Shown: positions 8,760 through 18,710, counted from the stretch's first letter. The stretch is 64,000 bases of DNA from Mesorhizobium sophorae (GCF_002270415.1 NZ_NNRI01000007.1:372001-436000); one strand, 5' to 3'. Notes: generated by a model from the letters alone, not told the origin. Made by a program: numbers and translations.

Positions 8760-10399
8760 TCCGAACCACGCAAATGCTGGATGTATCCCACCAGGCCAGC
8801 GGTCGATGCATCCCGCTTCGCGGCACTTTCCTTGCCCTCCACGACAGGCAAGAGGCCGGTGGCCAGTTCCTTGCCGAGCTCGACGCCCCACTGGTCGAAG
8901 GAATTGATGTTGAACAAAGTGCCTTCGACGAAGACGCGATGCTCGTAGAGCGCGATCAGCCGGCCGAAGGTGCGCGGGTCGAGCTTGCGGTAGAGGATGG
9001 TCAGCGAGGGCCGGTTGCCGGAGAAGACGCGGTGCGGGGCGATCTTGTCGACCTCGGCCGGCTTCATGCCCTTGGCCAGCATCTGGGCGCGCGCCTCCTC
9101 CAGCGTGCGGCCCTTCATCAAGGCTTCCGACTGCGCCAGGCAGTTGGCGAGCAGCAGATCATGCTGATGCTTGAGGTCCGGCTCGTGGCCGACGGCCGCG
9201 GCGAGGAATTCGACCGGGATGAAATCGGTGCCCTGATGCAGCAGCTGGAAGAAGGCATGCTGGCCGTTGGTGCCAGGCTCGCCCCAGACCAGCGGTCCGG
9301 TCGGGGTCGTCACCGCAACGCCTTCGAGGGTGACGCTCTTGCCGTTCGATTCCATGTCGAGCTGCTGCAGATAGGCCGGCAGCCTGGACAGCCGCTGGTC
9401 ATAAGGAATGACGGCGCGTGCCGGGTATCCGCAGATCACGCGATGCCACCAGCCGACCAGCCCCAGCAGCGCCGGCAGGTTGTCCTGCACCGGCGCGGTG
9501 CGAAAATGCTCGTCCATCTCGTGCGCGCCATCGAGGAAGGCGCGAAAATTCCGCGGCCCGACCGCTATCATCACCGGCAGGCCGATCGCCCCCCAGACCG
9601 AATAGCGGCCGCCGACCCAGTCCCAAAAACCGAAGACGCGATCCGATTCGATGCCGAACTTGGCCACCAGCTCGAGCGCGGTCGAGACGGCGGCAAAATG
9701 CTTGCCGACGGCTTCCTTGCCGAGTGCCTTCTGCACCCATTTGCGCGCCGTCTCGGCATTGGTCATCGTCTCGACGGTGGTGAAGGTCTTGGAGGCGATG
9801 ATGAAAAGCGTGGTTTCGGCCGACAGGCCCTTCAGCGTGTCGTGGATATGGGCGCCGTCGATGTTGGAGACATAGTGCGCGCGCGGCCCGTCATGGTAGG
9901 GGGCCAGCGCCAGCGTCGCCATGGCCGGGCCGAGATCGGAACCGCCGATGCCGATGTTGACGATGTCGGTGATTTTCTTGCCGGTGGCGCCGGCCGCCTT
10001 GCCAGAGCGCACGGCATCGGCAAAGGCGCCCATCGCGTCGAGCACGGCAGTGACGTCCGCCTTGACGTCCTGGCCATCCACGATGACGCCCTTGCCGGTC
10101 AGGTTGCGCAGCGCCGTGTGCAGCACGGCACGGTTTTCGGTGACGTTGATCTTCTTGCCGGCGAACATCGCCGCACGGCGGCCTTCGAGATCGGCTGCCC
10201 TGGCAAGTTTCTCCAGCAGGTCCATGGTGAGCGTGTCGACCGCGCATTTCGACCAGTCGAGCAACAGGTCGCCGTCGGTGGCGGAGAATGTCTTGAACCG
10301 CTGCGGATCGGCGGCGAAGGCCTGGCGCATGCTGGCTGGCGCCGCGGCGCGATGATCGCGCAAGGCTGCGAGCTGTTTCTGGAAGGCTGACTGATCCAC
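8756..10399 (-). CDS. pgi: Glucose-6-phosphate isomerase
   Basis: Interconverts glucose-6-phosphate and fructose-6-phosphate in the cytoplasm. It is 547 aa, the standard length for the large Pgi family. Conserved stretches are [14 protein letters not shown] (near residue 150), the SIS-domain segment [17 protein letters not shown], the signature [19 protein letters not shown] and the C-terminal [14 protein letters not shown]. The start is GTG at 10399 with AGGAG about 9 bases upstream. It heads a two-gene unit with the HAD phosphatase. Confidence 0.97.
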   Translation of the reverse strand: MDQSAFQKQLAALRDHRAAAPASMRQAFAADPQRFKTFSATDGDLLLDWSKCAVDTLTMDLLEKLARAADLEGRRAAMFAGKKINVTENRAVLHTALRNLTGKGVIVDGQDVKADVTAVLDAMGAFADAVRSGKAAGATGKKITDIVNIGIGGSDLGPAMATLALAPYHDGPRAHYVSNIDGAHIHDTLKGLSAETTLFIIASKTFTTVETMTNAETARKWVQKALGKEAVGKHFAAVSTALELVAKFGIESDRVFGFWDWVGGRYSVWGAIGLPVMIAVGPRNFRAFLDGAHEMDEHFRTAPVQDNLPALLGLVGWWHRVICGYPARAVIPYDQRLSRLPAYLQQLDMESNGKSVTLEGVAVTTPTGPLVWGEPGTNGQHAFFQLLHQGTDFIPVEFLAAAVGHEPDLKHQHDLLLANCLAQSEALMKGRTLEEARAQMLAKGMKPAEVDKIAPHRVFSGNRPSLTILYRKLDPRTFGRLIALYEHRVFVEGTLFNINSFDQWGVELGKELATGLLPVVEGKESAAKRDASTAGLVGYIQHLRGSE

Positions 10400-10620
10400 T
10401 GGCGGGACTCCTGGCGTTTTCGACGCACCATATCAGACCGGATGTTTCCGGCGCGTGTCGTCGCGCCAAAACTAGTGAGCCGAATTCTGTACGGTCAATA
10501 CGCGGGCGATGACGCGAATCGTCACGCGGCGACGATGCAGGCGCGTCCCGAGGTGGGCGGAGTGCCGGATTTTCCGCCGAAGGATCACTGGCATAAATCC
10601 CAACGATCAGAAAAATTGAT

Positions 10621-10640
10621 TGGCGCAACCCCTTGTGCCA
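10621..10640. promoter_or_regulatory. Inverted repeat upstream of the MocR gene
   Basis: TGGCGCAA and TTGTGCCA flank CCCC, giving 8-base arms with one mismatch, 60 bases before the mocR start. MocR regulators often autoregulate from such sites. The rest of 10400-10699 holds nothing else that I can assign. Confidence 0.25.
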
Positions 10641-10699
10641 CCGTTACATTCGACTGGTCCAGCCAAGCGAAAAAAGCTGGCCATCGAGGAACATCTTCC

Positions 10700-12193
10700 A
10701 TGCCACAGCGAAACGACACGGCGATATGGTCCGGCCTGTTCCGGATTTCGGCCGAATCCGGCCAGACCCTGCAGGCACAGATCCGCCAAGCCATCGTGGC
10801 CGCCATTCTCGACCGCCAGATCGCCGCTTCGATGCCGCTCCCCTCTTGCCGGATCCTGGCCGAAAAACTCGGCGTGGCGCGCGGAACCGTGGTGCTGGCC
10901 TTCCAGCAGCTCGTCGACCAGGGCTTCCTGGTGGCACGCGAGCGGCGCGGCCATTTCGTCAATCCCGATGTGTTGGCGACACCAGCCAAGCCGCATCAGA
11001 AGGCGCCCGACCAGGCCAACGAGCTCGACTGGAAGGCACGCCGCAAGATCGCCGCAAGCGACATGCCGCCGCCGGCCAAGCACGAGAACTGGATCAAGTC
11101 GTCCTACCCCTTCGTCTACGGCCAGTTCGACCCGGCGCTGTTCCCGACCGCCGAGTGGCGCGAGTGCAACCGCATGGCGCTTGCCGTGCTCGAAATCCGC
11201 AACTGGGCGTCCGACATGGTCGATCGCGACGATCCGTTGCTGATCGAACAGATCCAGGCGCGGCTGCTGCCGCGGCGCGGCATCTTCGCCAATCCCGACG
11301 AAATCATCGTCACGCTGGGCGCCCAGAACGCGCTCTACATGCTGGCGACGCTGCTGATGGGCAAGGGCTCCAAGGTGGCGATGGAGGACCCCGGCTATCC
11401 CGACGCACGCTCGATCTTCCGCCTTGCGGGCGCCGATATACAGCCGGTGCCGGTCGACCAGTCCGGCATTGTAACCGCTTCTATTCCCAATGATTCCGGG
11501 TTCGTGTTCGTCACGCCCAGCCATCATTGCCCGACCATGGTGCCGCTGTCGGCGGAACGGCGGCAGGATCTCCTGGCGCGGGCCAACCGCTACAACCAGA
11601 TCATCATCGAGGATGGCTATGACAGCCAGCTTCTCGACGAGGCGCCGCAGCAGGCATTGAAGAGCCTCGACCGCTCCGGCCGCGTCGTCTATGTCGGCTC
11701 GATGTCGAAGACGCTGGCTCCAGGCCTGCGGCTCGGCTACATCGTCGCCTCGGCCGGACTGATCTCGGAACTCAGGGCGCTGCGCCGCTTCATGCTGCGC
11801 CATCCACCTGCCAACAACCAACGCGCCGTCGCGCTGTTCCTGTCGCTCGGCCATCACGAGGCACTTGTGCGGCGGCTGTCGAGCGCCTTCGACGAGCGGC
11901 GCAAGCGCCTGGTCCATGCGATTTCCGCTTTCCTGCCGGAATGGCGTTCGACCGATTCGGCCGGCGGCACATCGCTGTGGCTTGAAGGGCCGCGCGGCAC
12001 CGATTCGCGCGGACTGGCCGAGGCAGCCGCCTCGCGCAGCGTCATCATCGAGCCGGGTGATCGTTTCTTCGATCGCACTGAAAAGCCTTCGCGTTTCATG
12101 CGGCTGGGCATTTCCTCGATCGCGCTGCAGCACATCGAGCCGGGCATCCGCGAACTGGCCACCGCCGCCGGACGCAGGCCGGCCGCCGCCTGA
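10700..12193 (+). CDS. MocR/PdxR-family regulator (GntR wHTH fused to aminotransferase fold)
   Basis: Transcription factor of 497 aa. A GntR-type winged helix (about residues 15-85, with CRILAEKLGVARGTVVLAFQQL) is joined to a fold-type I aminotransferase domain. The PLP lysine is expected in GSMSKTLAPGLRLGY, and the aminotransferase features ALYMLATLLMGKGSKVAMEDPGYP and IIEDGYDSQL are present. Family members sense amino compounds or PLP rather than act as transaminases. The ATG at 10700 is used rather than a far-upstream in-frame start. It lies 191 bases upstream of the MttB-family gene on the same strand, a plausible target. Confidence 0.9.
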   Translation: MPQRNDTAIWSGLFRISAESGQTLQAQIRQAIVAAILDRQIAASMPLPSCRILAEKLGVARGTVVLAFQQLVDQGFLVARERRGHFVNPDVLATPAKPHQKAPDQANELDWKARRKIAASDMPPPAKHENWIKSSYPFVYGQFDPALFPTAEWRECNRMALAVLEIRNWASDMVDRDDPLLIEQIQARLLPRRGIFANPDEIIVTLGAQNALYMLATLLMGKGSKVAMEDPGYPDARSIFRLAGADIQPVPVDQSGIVTASIPNDSGFVFVTPSHHCPTMVPLSAERRQDLLARANRYNQIIIEDGYDSQLLDEAPQQALKSLDRSGRVVYVGSMSKTLAPGLRLGYIVASAGLISELRALRRFMLRHPPANNQRAVALFLSLGHHEALVRRLSSAFDERRKRLVHAISAFLPEWRSTDSAGGTSLWLEGPRGTDSRGLAEAAASRSVIIEPGDRFFDRTEKPSRFMRLGISSIALQHIEPGIRELATAAGRRPAAA

Positions 12194-12213
12194 TCCACCC
12201 GCCCGACCCCCTT

Positions 12214-12240
12214 GCCGGAGCCGCACAGCGTGGCTCCGGC
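12214..12240 (+). terminator. GC-rich hairpin after the MocR gene
   Basis: Perfect 9-base arms GCCGGAGCC/GGCTCCGGC with a 9-base loop begin 21 bases after the mocR stop. The following T-run is poor (TCCATT), so it may slow polymerase or protect the 3' end rather than be a full intrinsic terminator. It separates mocR from the MttB-family gene. Confidence 0.45.
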
Positions 12241-12384
12241 TCCATTAGCCCTGGCATATGCAGCCGGACTGTCTGGCTCATAGGCTGGGCCAATGCCGGC
12301 GGCATAGTCGGAGCACAAGGGGAAGAAGCAGCCGATGGTGGACCAACCGCCGCGCTCTGCTTCTCAGAAAGGTGGAGTGTCTCC

Positions 12385-13971
12385 ATGTCAGTTCTTGAAA
12401 AGCAGGAAGCGGCGGCGGATCAACGTTCGCGCCGCTCCGGCGGGCGCGAAGCGCGCCGCGCCATGCGGGCAGCACCGTTGGCCGACGACATCAAGCCGGT
12501 GCGCGCCGGCCTCGAAGGCGGTAGCTACGGGCCGCTGACGGAGAACGACCAGGAACGCATCCACGAAGCCGTGCTGACGCTCCTGGAAACGGTTGGCTTC
12601 GCCAATGCCATTCCCTCCTGCATCGATGCCCTGACTAAGGCCGGCGCCAGCTATGGCGACGATGGCCGCATCCGTTTCCCGCGCGCGCTCGTGCTCGACA
12701 CGATCAAGAAAGCGGCCCGGCATTTCACGCTGCACGGCCAGGACCCCAAGCACGACATGCTGATCAAGGGCAAGCGCGTGCATTACGGCACGGCGGGCGC
12801 CGCCGTGCATCTGGTCGATGTCGAAAAGCGCGAATACCGCGAGTCGCTGCTGCAGGACATCTATGACGCCGCCCGCCTCGTCGAGGGGCTCGACAACATC
12901 CATTTCTTCCAGCGCCCGATGGTGCCGCGCGATATTCCCGATCCACTCGATATGGATTTCAACACGCTCTATGCCTGCGTGATGGGCACGTCGAAGCATG
13001 TCGGCACCTCGTTCACGGTGCGCGAGAACGTGCAGCCGGCGCTCGAAATGCTCTATGCCATTGCCGGCGGCGAGGAGAACTTCCGCGCCCGGCCGTTCGT
13101 TTCGAACTCCAACTGCTTCGTCGTGCCGCCGATGAAGTTCGCCGAGGACGCCTGCGGCGTGCTCGAGGCCTGCGTCGAAGGCGGCATTCCGATCCTCTTG
13201 CTGTCGGCCGGTCAGGCCGGTGCCACGGCCCCAGCGGCGATTGCCGGTGCGGTGGTGCAGGCGGTGGCCGAAGTGCTGGTCGGCCTCATCTATGTCAACG
13301 CCATCAAGCCGAGGCATCCGGCGATCTTCGGCACCTGGCCATTCGTGTCGGATCTCAGGACCGGCGCCATGTCGGGCGGTTCGGCCGAGCAGGCGGTGCT
13401 GACCGCGGCCTGTGCGCAGATGGCGCAATATTACGACCTGCCGGGCGGCTCGGCCGCGGGCATGACGGATTCGAAACTCCCCGACATCCAGTCCGGCTAC
13501 GAAAAAGGCATCACCGATGTGATGGCCGGCCTTGCCGGGCTCAACCTGGTCTACGAATCGGCCGGCATGCACGCCTCGCTGCTCGGTTTCTGCCTGGAGA
13601 GCCTGATCATCGACAACGACATGCTCGGCCACTGCCTGCGCTGCGTGCGCGGCATCGAGGTGACCGACGAGGCGCTGTCGATCGACACCATCGCCGATGT
13701 CTGCCTGAAGGGACCGGGCCATTATCTCGGCAACGAGCAGACGCTGCGGCTGATGCAGACCGAGTATTTCTATCCGGCCGTGGGCGACCGATTTTCACCC
13801 AAGGAATGGAATGAGAAGGGCCGGCCCGACATCCTGCAACGGGCGATCATCGAAAAGAAACGCGTGCTTGCCGAGCGCTTTCCGCGCCATGTGCCGAAGC
13901 TGATCGACGACAGGCTGCGTGCCCGCTTTGGCGAGATGATCAAGCTGCCGCGCGGCAGCATGGGCGGGTAG
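12385..13971 (+). CDS. MttB-superfamily corrinoid-dependent methyltransferase (non-pyrrolysine)
   Basis: 528 aa, annotated in relatives as trimethylamine methyltransferase family protein. Conserved stretches include LLETVGFANAIPS, FHLHGQD-like FTLHGQDP, SNSNCFVVPPMKF and GGSAAGMTDSKLPDIQSGYE. The frame is open throughout, so there is no in-frame UAG, and the enzyme belongs to the non-pyrrolysine branch, some members of which demethylate glycine betaine or related quaternary amines. No corrinoid protein or reactivase gene is nearby. It starts with ATG at 12385. The substrate is not determined; a quaternary amine is the likely class given the other N-methyl genes at 41-45 kb. Confidence 0.85.
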   Translation: MSVLEKQEAAADQRSRRSGGREARRAMRAAPLADDIKPVRAGLEGGSYGPLTENDQERIHEAVLTLLETVGFANAIPSCIDALTKAGASYGDDGRIRFPRALVLDTIKKAARHFTLHGQDPKHDMLIKGKRVHYGTAGAAVHLVDVEKREYRESLLQDIYDAARLVEGLDNIHFFQRPMVPRDIPDPLDMDFNTLYACVMGTSKHVGTSFTVRENVQPALEMLYAIAGGEENFRARPFVSNSNCFVVPPMKFAEDACGVLEACVEGGIPILLLSAGQAGATAPAAIAGAVVQAVAEVLVGLIYVNAIKPRHPAIFGTWPFVSDLRTGAMSGGSAEQAVLTAACAQMAQYYDLPGGSAAGMTDSKLPDIQSGYEKGITDVMAGLAGLNLVYESAGMHASLLGFCLESLIIDNDMLGHCLRCVRGIEVTDEALSIDTIADVCLKGPGHYLGNEQTLRLMQTEYFYPAVGDRFSPKEWNEKGRPDILQRAIIEKKRVLAERFPRHVPKLIDDRLRARFGEMIKLPRGSMGG

Positions 13972-13986
13972 GCCCTCGCAAAACAA

Positions 13987-14388
13987 TCAGTCCGCGTTGA
14001 GCCCGTAGCGCTCGACGACTTCGGCATTGATCAACTTGGCGTGCAGCGTCATCAGCACGATTTGCGCATCCAAGCTGTCGCCAGTTTCAAGGGCGGCCTC
14101 GATCCGGCGCTCGGCCTCCAGCCTGTTCTGAAGACCATTCGATCGTTCGAAGGGTTCCCGTCCGGCGATGCAATAGCTGAACAGCCGCGCCACTTCTGAA
14201 TAAGCTTGTGTGGGCGGCTCGTCGGGCCAGCGATCCTTCATCAGATTGACGATGGTCAGTTTTACGCCCTCCGGCACGAGGGCGGGATGAAGGTCGGCGC
14301 CACCCAATGCCGCATCGAGCTGCCTCAAGTCGCCCGAGCGGCCGAACATTCCGAGGAAGCCAAGGGAAGAGCGTCGTGGCGCCATCAT
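13987..14388 (-). CDS. Conserved-looking small protein of unknown function
   Basis: 133 aa from ATG 14388. I do not recognise the family. It is soluble, mostly helical in appearance, rich in acidic residues, with PRRSSLGFLGMFG near the start and LEAERRIEAALETGDSLDAQ then LMTLHAKLINAEVVERYG near the end. It converges on the MttB-family gene with 15 bases between them. An alternative TTG start at 14436 would add 16 residues but has no ribosome site. Codon use resembles the neighbours, so it is probably real. Confidence 0.6.
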   Translation of the reverse strand: MMAPRRSSLGFLGMFGRSGDLRQLDAALGGADLHPALVPEGVKLTIVNLMKDRWPDEPPTQAYSEVARLFSYCIAGREPFERSNGLQNRLEAERRIEAALETGDSLDAQIVLMTLHAKLINAEVVERYGLNAD

Positions 14389-14404
14389 GTTCCAATCCGT
14401 TTCC

Positions 14405-14420
14405 AACCACTTAGGTGGTT
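14405..14420. promoter_or_regulatory. Short inverted repeat upstream of 13987-14388
   Basis: AACCAC-TTAG-GTGGTT, with perfect 6-base arms, lies 17 bases upstream of the chosen ATG. It could be an operator overlapping the 5' leader. No strong -10/-35 pair is visible. Confidence 0.2.
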
Positions 14421-14511
14421 CGCAAGCGGAATACAAAGGCAGTGATTTCTATGGCGTGTCGCATTGAAACGGGTTCACGCGACGCGCTTTGTGCCTTTGC
14501 CGTTGTGCATC

Positions 14512-15897
14512 TCAGCCACTTGCCGCCAACAGCAAGACACCGGCAAGGGCCGATCCGGCAAGCGTCGGCAGCATGCCGATCTTGAGCTTCAGGATAGCGA
14601 TCATGGCGACACAGGAAAGCAGCGCCGCGCGCCAGTCGATCGACGAAAATACCGGCACATTCATGCCGAGGCCCAGCGCGTGTACCTCACGGAAAATGAC
14701 GTGCAGGGCGAACCACAGAGCCAGATTCATGATCACCCCGACAACAGCGGCGGTGATCGCGCCAAGTGCTGCCGACAAGGCCTTGTTGCCGCGCAGGGCC
14801 TCGATATAGGGCGCACCGAGGAATATCCAGAAGAAGCAGGGCGTGAACGTAACCCACAGGGTCAGCAACGCCCCCAGCGATCCGGCAAGCAACGGGTCCA
14901 GCGAGCCGGGATGGCGGAACGCGGCGATGAAGCCAACGAACTGCAACACCAGGATGAGCGGACCTGGCGTCGTTTCGGCAAGCCCCAAACCGTCGACCAT
15001 TTCACCGGGAGCGAGCCAACCGAAGGACTGGACGGCTGCCTGGGCGACATAAGCGAGCACCGCGTAGGCGCCGCCGAAGGTGACGACCGCCATGAGACTG
15101 AAGAACCGGCCGATCTCGGTCCAGACGCTTGCAGAGCCGGTAAGCCACCAGATCAGCAGAACAGGCCCGAACCAGATCGGCAGCCAGATTGCAATCGTGC
15201 GCGGCGCATGCCATTTCGTCGGCCTGATGTGGGCCAGTTCGCCGCGCTCGAACATCAGGTCGACCGCTCCCTTGCTATCGGCAATACCGTCCTTGCCATG
15301 TGCCGAGCCGGAAAACAGCGCCGGAGCAATGCGGTTTCCCAGCCATCCTGTCAGGCCCGCGAGCAGGACGATGAGTGGGAACGGTACATTCAACGCATAG
15401 ATGGCGATGAAAGCCGAGACGGCGATCGACACCATGACCCTGTTCTTCAGGGCACGCCGTCCGATCCGGATCACCGCCTCGATGACAATGGCAAGCACCG
15501 CCGCTTTCACCCCGAAAAACAGCGCCTCGACGAGCGGCACGTCGCCATAGAGCACGTAGAGGCTGCTCAGGACGAGCATGACGAGCGCGCCCGGCACCAC
15601 GAACAGGATGCCGGCAACAAGGCCGCCGATCGTCCTGTGCAGCAGCCAACCGACATAAATGGCGAGTTGCTGGGCTTCGGGGCCAGGCAGCAGCATGCAA
15701 TAATTCAGCGCATGCAGGAAACGCTGCTCGCCGATCCAGCGCCGATCCTCGACCAGTTCCTTGTGCATCAATGCGATCTGCCCGGCCGGCCCGCCGAAGC
15801 TGAGCAATCCGATTTTTGCCCAGAGTTTTGTGGCTTCGGCGAACGTCGGCGCAGCTGGACCCTGGACCATCGTGTCATGCGACTCGAGCGCGCTCAT
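14512..15897 (-). CDS. chrA: Chromate efflux transporter ChrA
   Basis: Inner-membrane transporter of the CHR family, 461 aa, long (two-domain) form. It has about 10-12 hydrophobic segments in two homologous halves. The first half begins with the family motif LLSFGGPAGQIALMHKELVE and has PGPEAQQLA. The second half has VVTFGGAYAVLAYV and GLAETTPGPLILVLQFVGF. It exports chromate and so confers resistance. ATG at 15897 overlaps the chrB stop (ATGA), forming chrBA. Confidence 0.93.
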   Translation of the reverse strand: MSALESHDTMVQGPAAPTFAEATKLWAKIGLLSFGGPAGQIALMHKELVEDRRWIGEQRFLHALNYCMLLPGPEAQQLAIYVGWLLHRTIGGLVAGILFVVPGALVMLVLSSLYVLYGDVPLVEALFFGVKAAVLAIVIEAVIRIGRRALKNRVMVSIAVSAFIAIYALNVPFPLIVLLAGLTGWLGNRIAPALFSGSAHGKDGIADSKGAVDLMFERGELAHIRPTKWHAPRTIAIWLPIWFGPVLLIWWLTGSASVWTEIGRFFSLMAVVTFGGAYAVLAYVAQAAVQSFGWLAPGEMVDGLGLAETTPGPLILVLQFVGFIAAFRHPGSLDPLLAGSLGALLTLWVTFTPCFFWIFLGAPYIEALRGNKALSAALGAITAAVVGVIMNLALWFALHVIFREVHALGLGMNVPVFSSIDWRAALLSCVAMIAILKLKIGMLPTLAGSALAGVLLLAASG

Positions 15898-16718
15898 GAC
15901 GGTTTGCCCGCGCCTGCACCGGGCCAGTTGTGCGTTTCGTCAGTGGCGTCACGACACCAACGGAAGAACGCATCGTAGAGCAGCATGCCTGCGTCCAGCT
16001 GTTCCAGGTCGTCGCGAAACATACGCGACAGGCCAAGCGAAGCCGCCAGGAAGCCGGCAGCCTGGGGAACAAGGTCGAGGCTTGCGGTGTCTGCCGCGCG
16101 CACGATCAGGGCAAGGCGATCGAGCGCCTCGGATTCCAGCCCGAACTCCTCGATCATCGTGTCGAAGGTGCAGCGTTCGCCGCGATGGCTCCAGAACACA
16201 TCGTCGATGTCGAAAGGCACGGCCAGGAAGCGATCGGCTACGGCAAGAACTTCGGCCGGCTCGACAAACAGAAAGATCGCGTGAGGATCGACGAAACGCC
16301 GGATCAGCCAAGGGCAAGCGATGCGATCCACCTTCGGGCGGGCTCGTGTCACCCACACGGTGCGCCCCTTTTCGTTGCGTGAGGGCAAGGTGTCGGTGCG
16401 AACCAGAAGTCCCTTTGCATCGCGCCAGGCTTCGAACCCACCGTCGAGGCTTTCGGCGGAAATGCCCTCATGGCGCAGCCATGCGGCGACACCTTGCGAG
16501 AGTTTCAGCCCTTTCTGGCAAACGACCGTCACTGGCTTGCCGGCGAACTCGTCGGCCCAGGTCGAAACGGTTTTGAAATCGCGCCGGCTCGAGGCCGGCA
16601 GAAGGCGTGGATCGGCGTCGAAGTCATCATCGATACGGACATCGATGATGACAGGCGCGCCTGGCAGACCGATCAGACGGGATAGTTGCGATACGGTGAT
16701 AGCGGTTGTTGACGGCAT
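15894..16718 (-). CDS. chrB: Chromate resistance protein ChrB (rhodanese + ChrB domains)
   Basis: 274 aa. An N-terminal rhodanese-like domain (residues 1-110, VIIDVRIDDDF and VCQKGLKLSQGVAAWL with the loop cysteine retained) is followed by a ChrB C-terminal domain starting at WVTRARPKVDRIACPWLIRRFVDP. In Ochrobactrum, ChrB is reported to act as a chromate-sensing regulator of the chr promoter. The ATG at 16718 follows GGAGGTGG. It is translationally coupled to chrA. The region upstream contains a promoter and inverted repeats listed separately. Confidence 0.9.
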   Translation of the reverse strand: MPSTTAITVSQLSRLIGLPGAPVIIDVRIDDDFDADPRLLPASSRRDFKTVSTWADEFAGKPVTVVCQKGLKLSQGVAAWLRHEGISAESLDGGFEAWRDAKGLLVRTDTLPSRNEKGRTVWVTRARPKVDRIACPWLIRRFVDPHAIFLFVEPAEVLAVADRFLAVPFDIDDVFWSHRGERCTFDTMIEEFGLESEALDRLALIVRAADTASLDLVPQAAGFLAASLGLSRMFRDDLEQLDAGMLLYDAFFRWCRDATDETHNWPGAGAGKPS

Positions 16719-16782
16719 GGCGTCCACCTCCTGGAAAAAGAAGCTTGGACGCGAACGTTGGGCTGACGCCTCACGGGGTCGT

Positions 16783-16832
16783 CGCGATGCACCCCTTGCC
16801 ATGATGGTGGATGCATCGCGCGGGCTTGTCAA
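16783..16832 (-). promoter_or_regulatory. Candidate chrBA promoter with 9-bp inverted repeat
   Basis: On the minus strand, TTGACA (16832-16827) is followed after 17 bases by CACCAT (16809-16804), a good -35 with a weak -10. Arms CGCGATGCA (16783-16791) and TGCATCGCG (16812-16820) bracket the -10 box, a position suited to repression. ChrB or another regulator is the likely ligand. Confidence 0.45.
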
Positions 16833-16839
16833 GGATGAC

Positions 16840-16865
16840 GGCGGCCTGATCCGGATCAAGCCGCC
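16840..16865. repeat. 26-bp near-perfect palindrome between xylD-like gene and chrB
   Basis: GGCGGC-C-TGATCCGGATCA-A-GCCGCC is symmetric except at one position pair. It lies 40 bases past the dehydratase stop and just upstream of the chrBA -35. It may end the dehydratase transcript or be a protein-binding site; no T-run follows on the minus strand. Confidence 0.4.
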
Positions 16866-16904
16866 GTTTGTCGTTTATGTAAGCATCTACGAACAGATGA
16901 TCGC

Positions 16905-18710
16905 TCAGTGATTGTCCCTGGGGACACCTCTGGTGTGAGCGACATCCTGGTATTTCACCGCCGGCTTCAGCACCATTCCCTCTGAAAACTGCGCAACCAT
17001 GCCGCGCTGGATCTCCTGCCAGGGCGTCTGGTGCTTGGGATAGTCATAGCCGCCATTGTTCTGCAGTTCGGCACGCCGCCGGGTGATCTCGTCGTCGGTG
17101 ACGAGGATGTCGGCCGTGCCCTTGCGCAGGTCGATGCGGACACGGTCGCCCGTCTTGAGCAACGCCAACCCGCCGCCGATCGCGGCTTCCGGCGAGGCGT
17201 TGAGGATCGACGGCGAACCCGACGTGCCGGACTGGCGGCCGTCGCCGATGCAGGCGAGCGCATGGATGCCCTTCTTGATCAGATAGGCCGGCGGCTGCAT
17301 GTTGACGACCTCGGCGCCGCCGGGATAGCCGATCGGGCCGGCGCCACGCATGAACAGGATCGTGTGTTCATCGATGCCTTGCGCCGGATCGTCGATTCGG
17401 GCGTGGTAGTCCTCGGGCCCGTCGAAGACCATGGCGTTGCCTTCGAAAGCCTCGGGATCCTTCGGATTGGAGAGATAGCGCTCGCGGAATTCGGGCGAGA
17501 TGCCGCTGGTCTTCATGATCGCGGAATCGAACAGATTGCCCTTGAGGTTGATGAAGCCGGCATTGGCCTTCAGCGGCGCGGCAACGGAGCGGATGACGTC
17601 GGTGTTCTCGTTGGCGACACCCTCGCTATTCTCACCGATAGACTTGCCGTTGACCGTGCGCGCACCGGGATGCGGCAACAGTCCGCCCTTCATCAGTTCG
17701 GCGATCACCGCCGGCACGCCGCCGGCATGATGGTAATCCTCGCCCAGATATTCGCCCGTCGGCTGCAGATTGACCAGCAGCGGCACATTGAGGCCGACCG
17801 TCTGCCAGTCGTCATTGTCGAGCTTGACGCCGAGATGGCGGGCGATGGCGTTGAGATGGATAGGCGCGTTGGTCGAGCCGCCAATTGCCGAATTGACGAC
17901 AATGGCGTTCTCGAAAGCCTCTCTCGTCATGATGTCGGACGGCTTGAGGTCTTCACGCACCATGTCGACGATACGTTTGCCGGTCTCGTAGGCGATCTGG
18001 CCGCGCTCGCGGTAAGGTGCGGGGATGGCGGCCGAGCCCGGCAATTGCATGCCAAGCGCCTCCGCCAGCGAGTTCATCGTCGTGGCGGTGCCCATGGTGT
18101 TGCAGTAGCCGGTGGACGGCGCCGAAGAGGCGACGATGTCCATGAACTCGTCATAGTCGATCTCGCCGGCCGACAGGCGCTGGCGCGATTCCCAGACGAT
18201 GGTGCCGGAGCCGGTGCGCTTGCCCTTGTGCCAGCCATTGAGCATCGGGCCGACCGACAGCGCGATCGCCGGGATGTTGACGGTGGCTGCCGCCATCAGC
18301 AGGGCCGGCGTTGTCTTGTCGCAGCCGATGGTGAGCACGACGCCATCGAGCGGATAGCCGTATAGCACTTCGACCAGGCCGAGATAGGCAAGGTTGCGGT
18401 CAAGAGCGGCGGTCGGGCGCTTGCCGGTCTCCTGGATCGGATGGCACGGGAATTCGAACGGAATGCCGCCCATCGAGACGATGCCTTCGCGCACGCGCTT
18501 GGCCAGCTCGATGTGATGCCGGTTGCAGGGCGAGAGATCCGAACCGGTCTGGGCGATGCCGATCAGCGGCTTGCCGGACATCAGTTCGGCCCGCGTCAGG
18601 CCGTAGTTGAGGTAGCGCTCCAGGTAGAGCGCCGTCATGCCCGGATTATCGGGATTGTCGAACCACTCCTGCGAGCGAAATTTTTTCTTCCTGGTGGGGG
18701 CGCCTGCCAT
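16905..18710 (-). CDS. IlvD/Edd-family sugar-acid dehydratase, xylonate dehydratase-like
   Basis: 601 aa. It would dehydrate an aldonate such as D-xylonate to the 2-keto-3-deoxy acid. The N-terminal [20 protein letters not shown] and the stretches [56 protein letters not shown] and [20 protein letters not shown] closely follow Caulobacter XylD. The cysteines of NRHH/CDKTTP/GYCNTMG serve the Fe-S cluster in this family. The start is ATG 18710, after which [16 protein letters not shown] fits the family N-terminus. No sugar transporter or aldolase lies next to it, so L-arabonate or another sugar acid is possible. Confidence 0.85.
   Translation of the reverse strand: MAGAPTRKKKFRSQEWFDNPDNPGMTALYLERYLNYGLTRAELMSGKPLIGIAQTGSDLSPCNRHHIELAKRVREGIVSMGGIPFEFPCHPIQETGKRPTAALDRNLAYLGLVEVLYGYPLDGVVLTIGCDKTTPALLMAAATVNIPAIALSVGPMLNGWHKGKRTGSGTIVWESRQRLSAGEIDYDEFMDIVASSAPSTGYCNTMGTATTMNSLAEALGMQLPGSAAIPAPYRERGQIAYETGKRIVDMVREDLKPSDIMTREAFENAIVVNSAIGGSTNAPIHLNAIARHLGVKLDNDDWQTVGLNVPLLVNLQPTGEYLGEDYHHAGGVPAVIAELMKGGLLPHPGARTVNGKSIGENSEGVANENTDVIRSVAAPLKANAGFINLKGNLFDSAIMKTSGISPEFRERYLSNPKDPEAFEGNAMVFDGPEDYHARIDDPAQGIDEHTILFMRGAGPIGYPGGAEVVNMQPPAYLIKKGIHALACIGDGRQSGTSGSPSILNASPEAAIGGGLALLKTGDRVRIDLRKGTADILVTDDEITRRRAELQNNGGYDYPKHQTPWQEIQRGMVAQFSEGMVLKPAVKYQDVAHTRGVPRDNH

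Noticed and set aside
8774..10390. A 538-codon plus-strand frame opposite pgi.
   Set aside because: Antisense shadow. Pgi motifs on the minus strand are complete, and the plus frame matches no family.
10607..12226. A 539-codon minus-strand frame opposite the MocR gene.
   Set aside because: Antisense shadow. The plus strand carries a complete GntR-aminotransferase protein.
12385..13971. Pyrrolysine-encoding trimethylamine methyltransferase.
   Set aside because: No in-frame UAG interrupts the gene, and no pylTSBCD genes are near, so it is the non-pyrrolysine branch.
16905..18710. Second ilvD for branched-chain amino acids.
   Set aside because: The N-terminus and the CDKTTPA/GYCNTMG pattern follow sugar-acid dehydratases; the true IlvD is at 49.5-51.4 kb.
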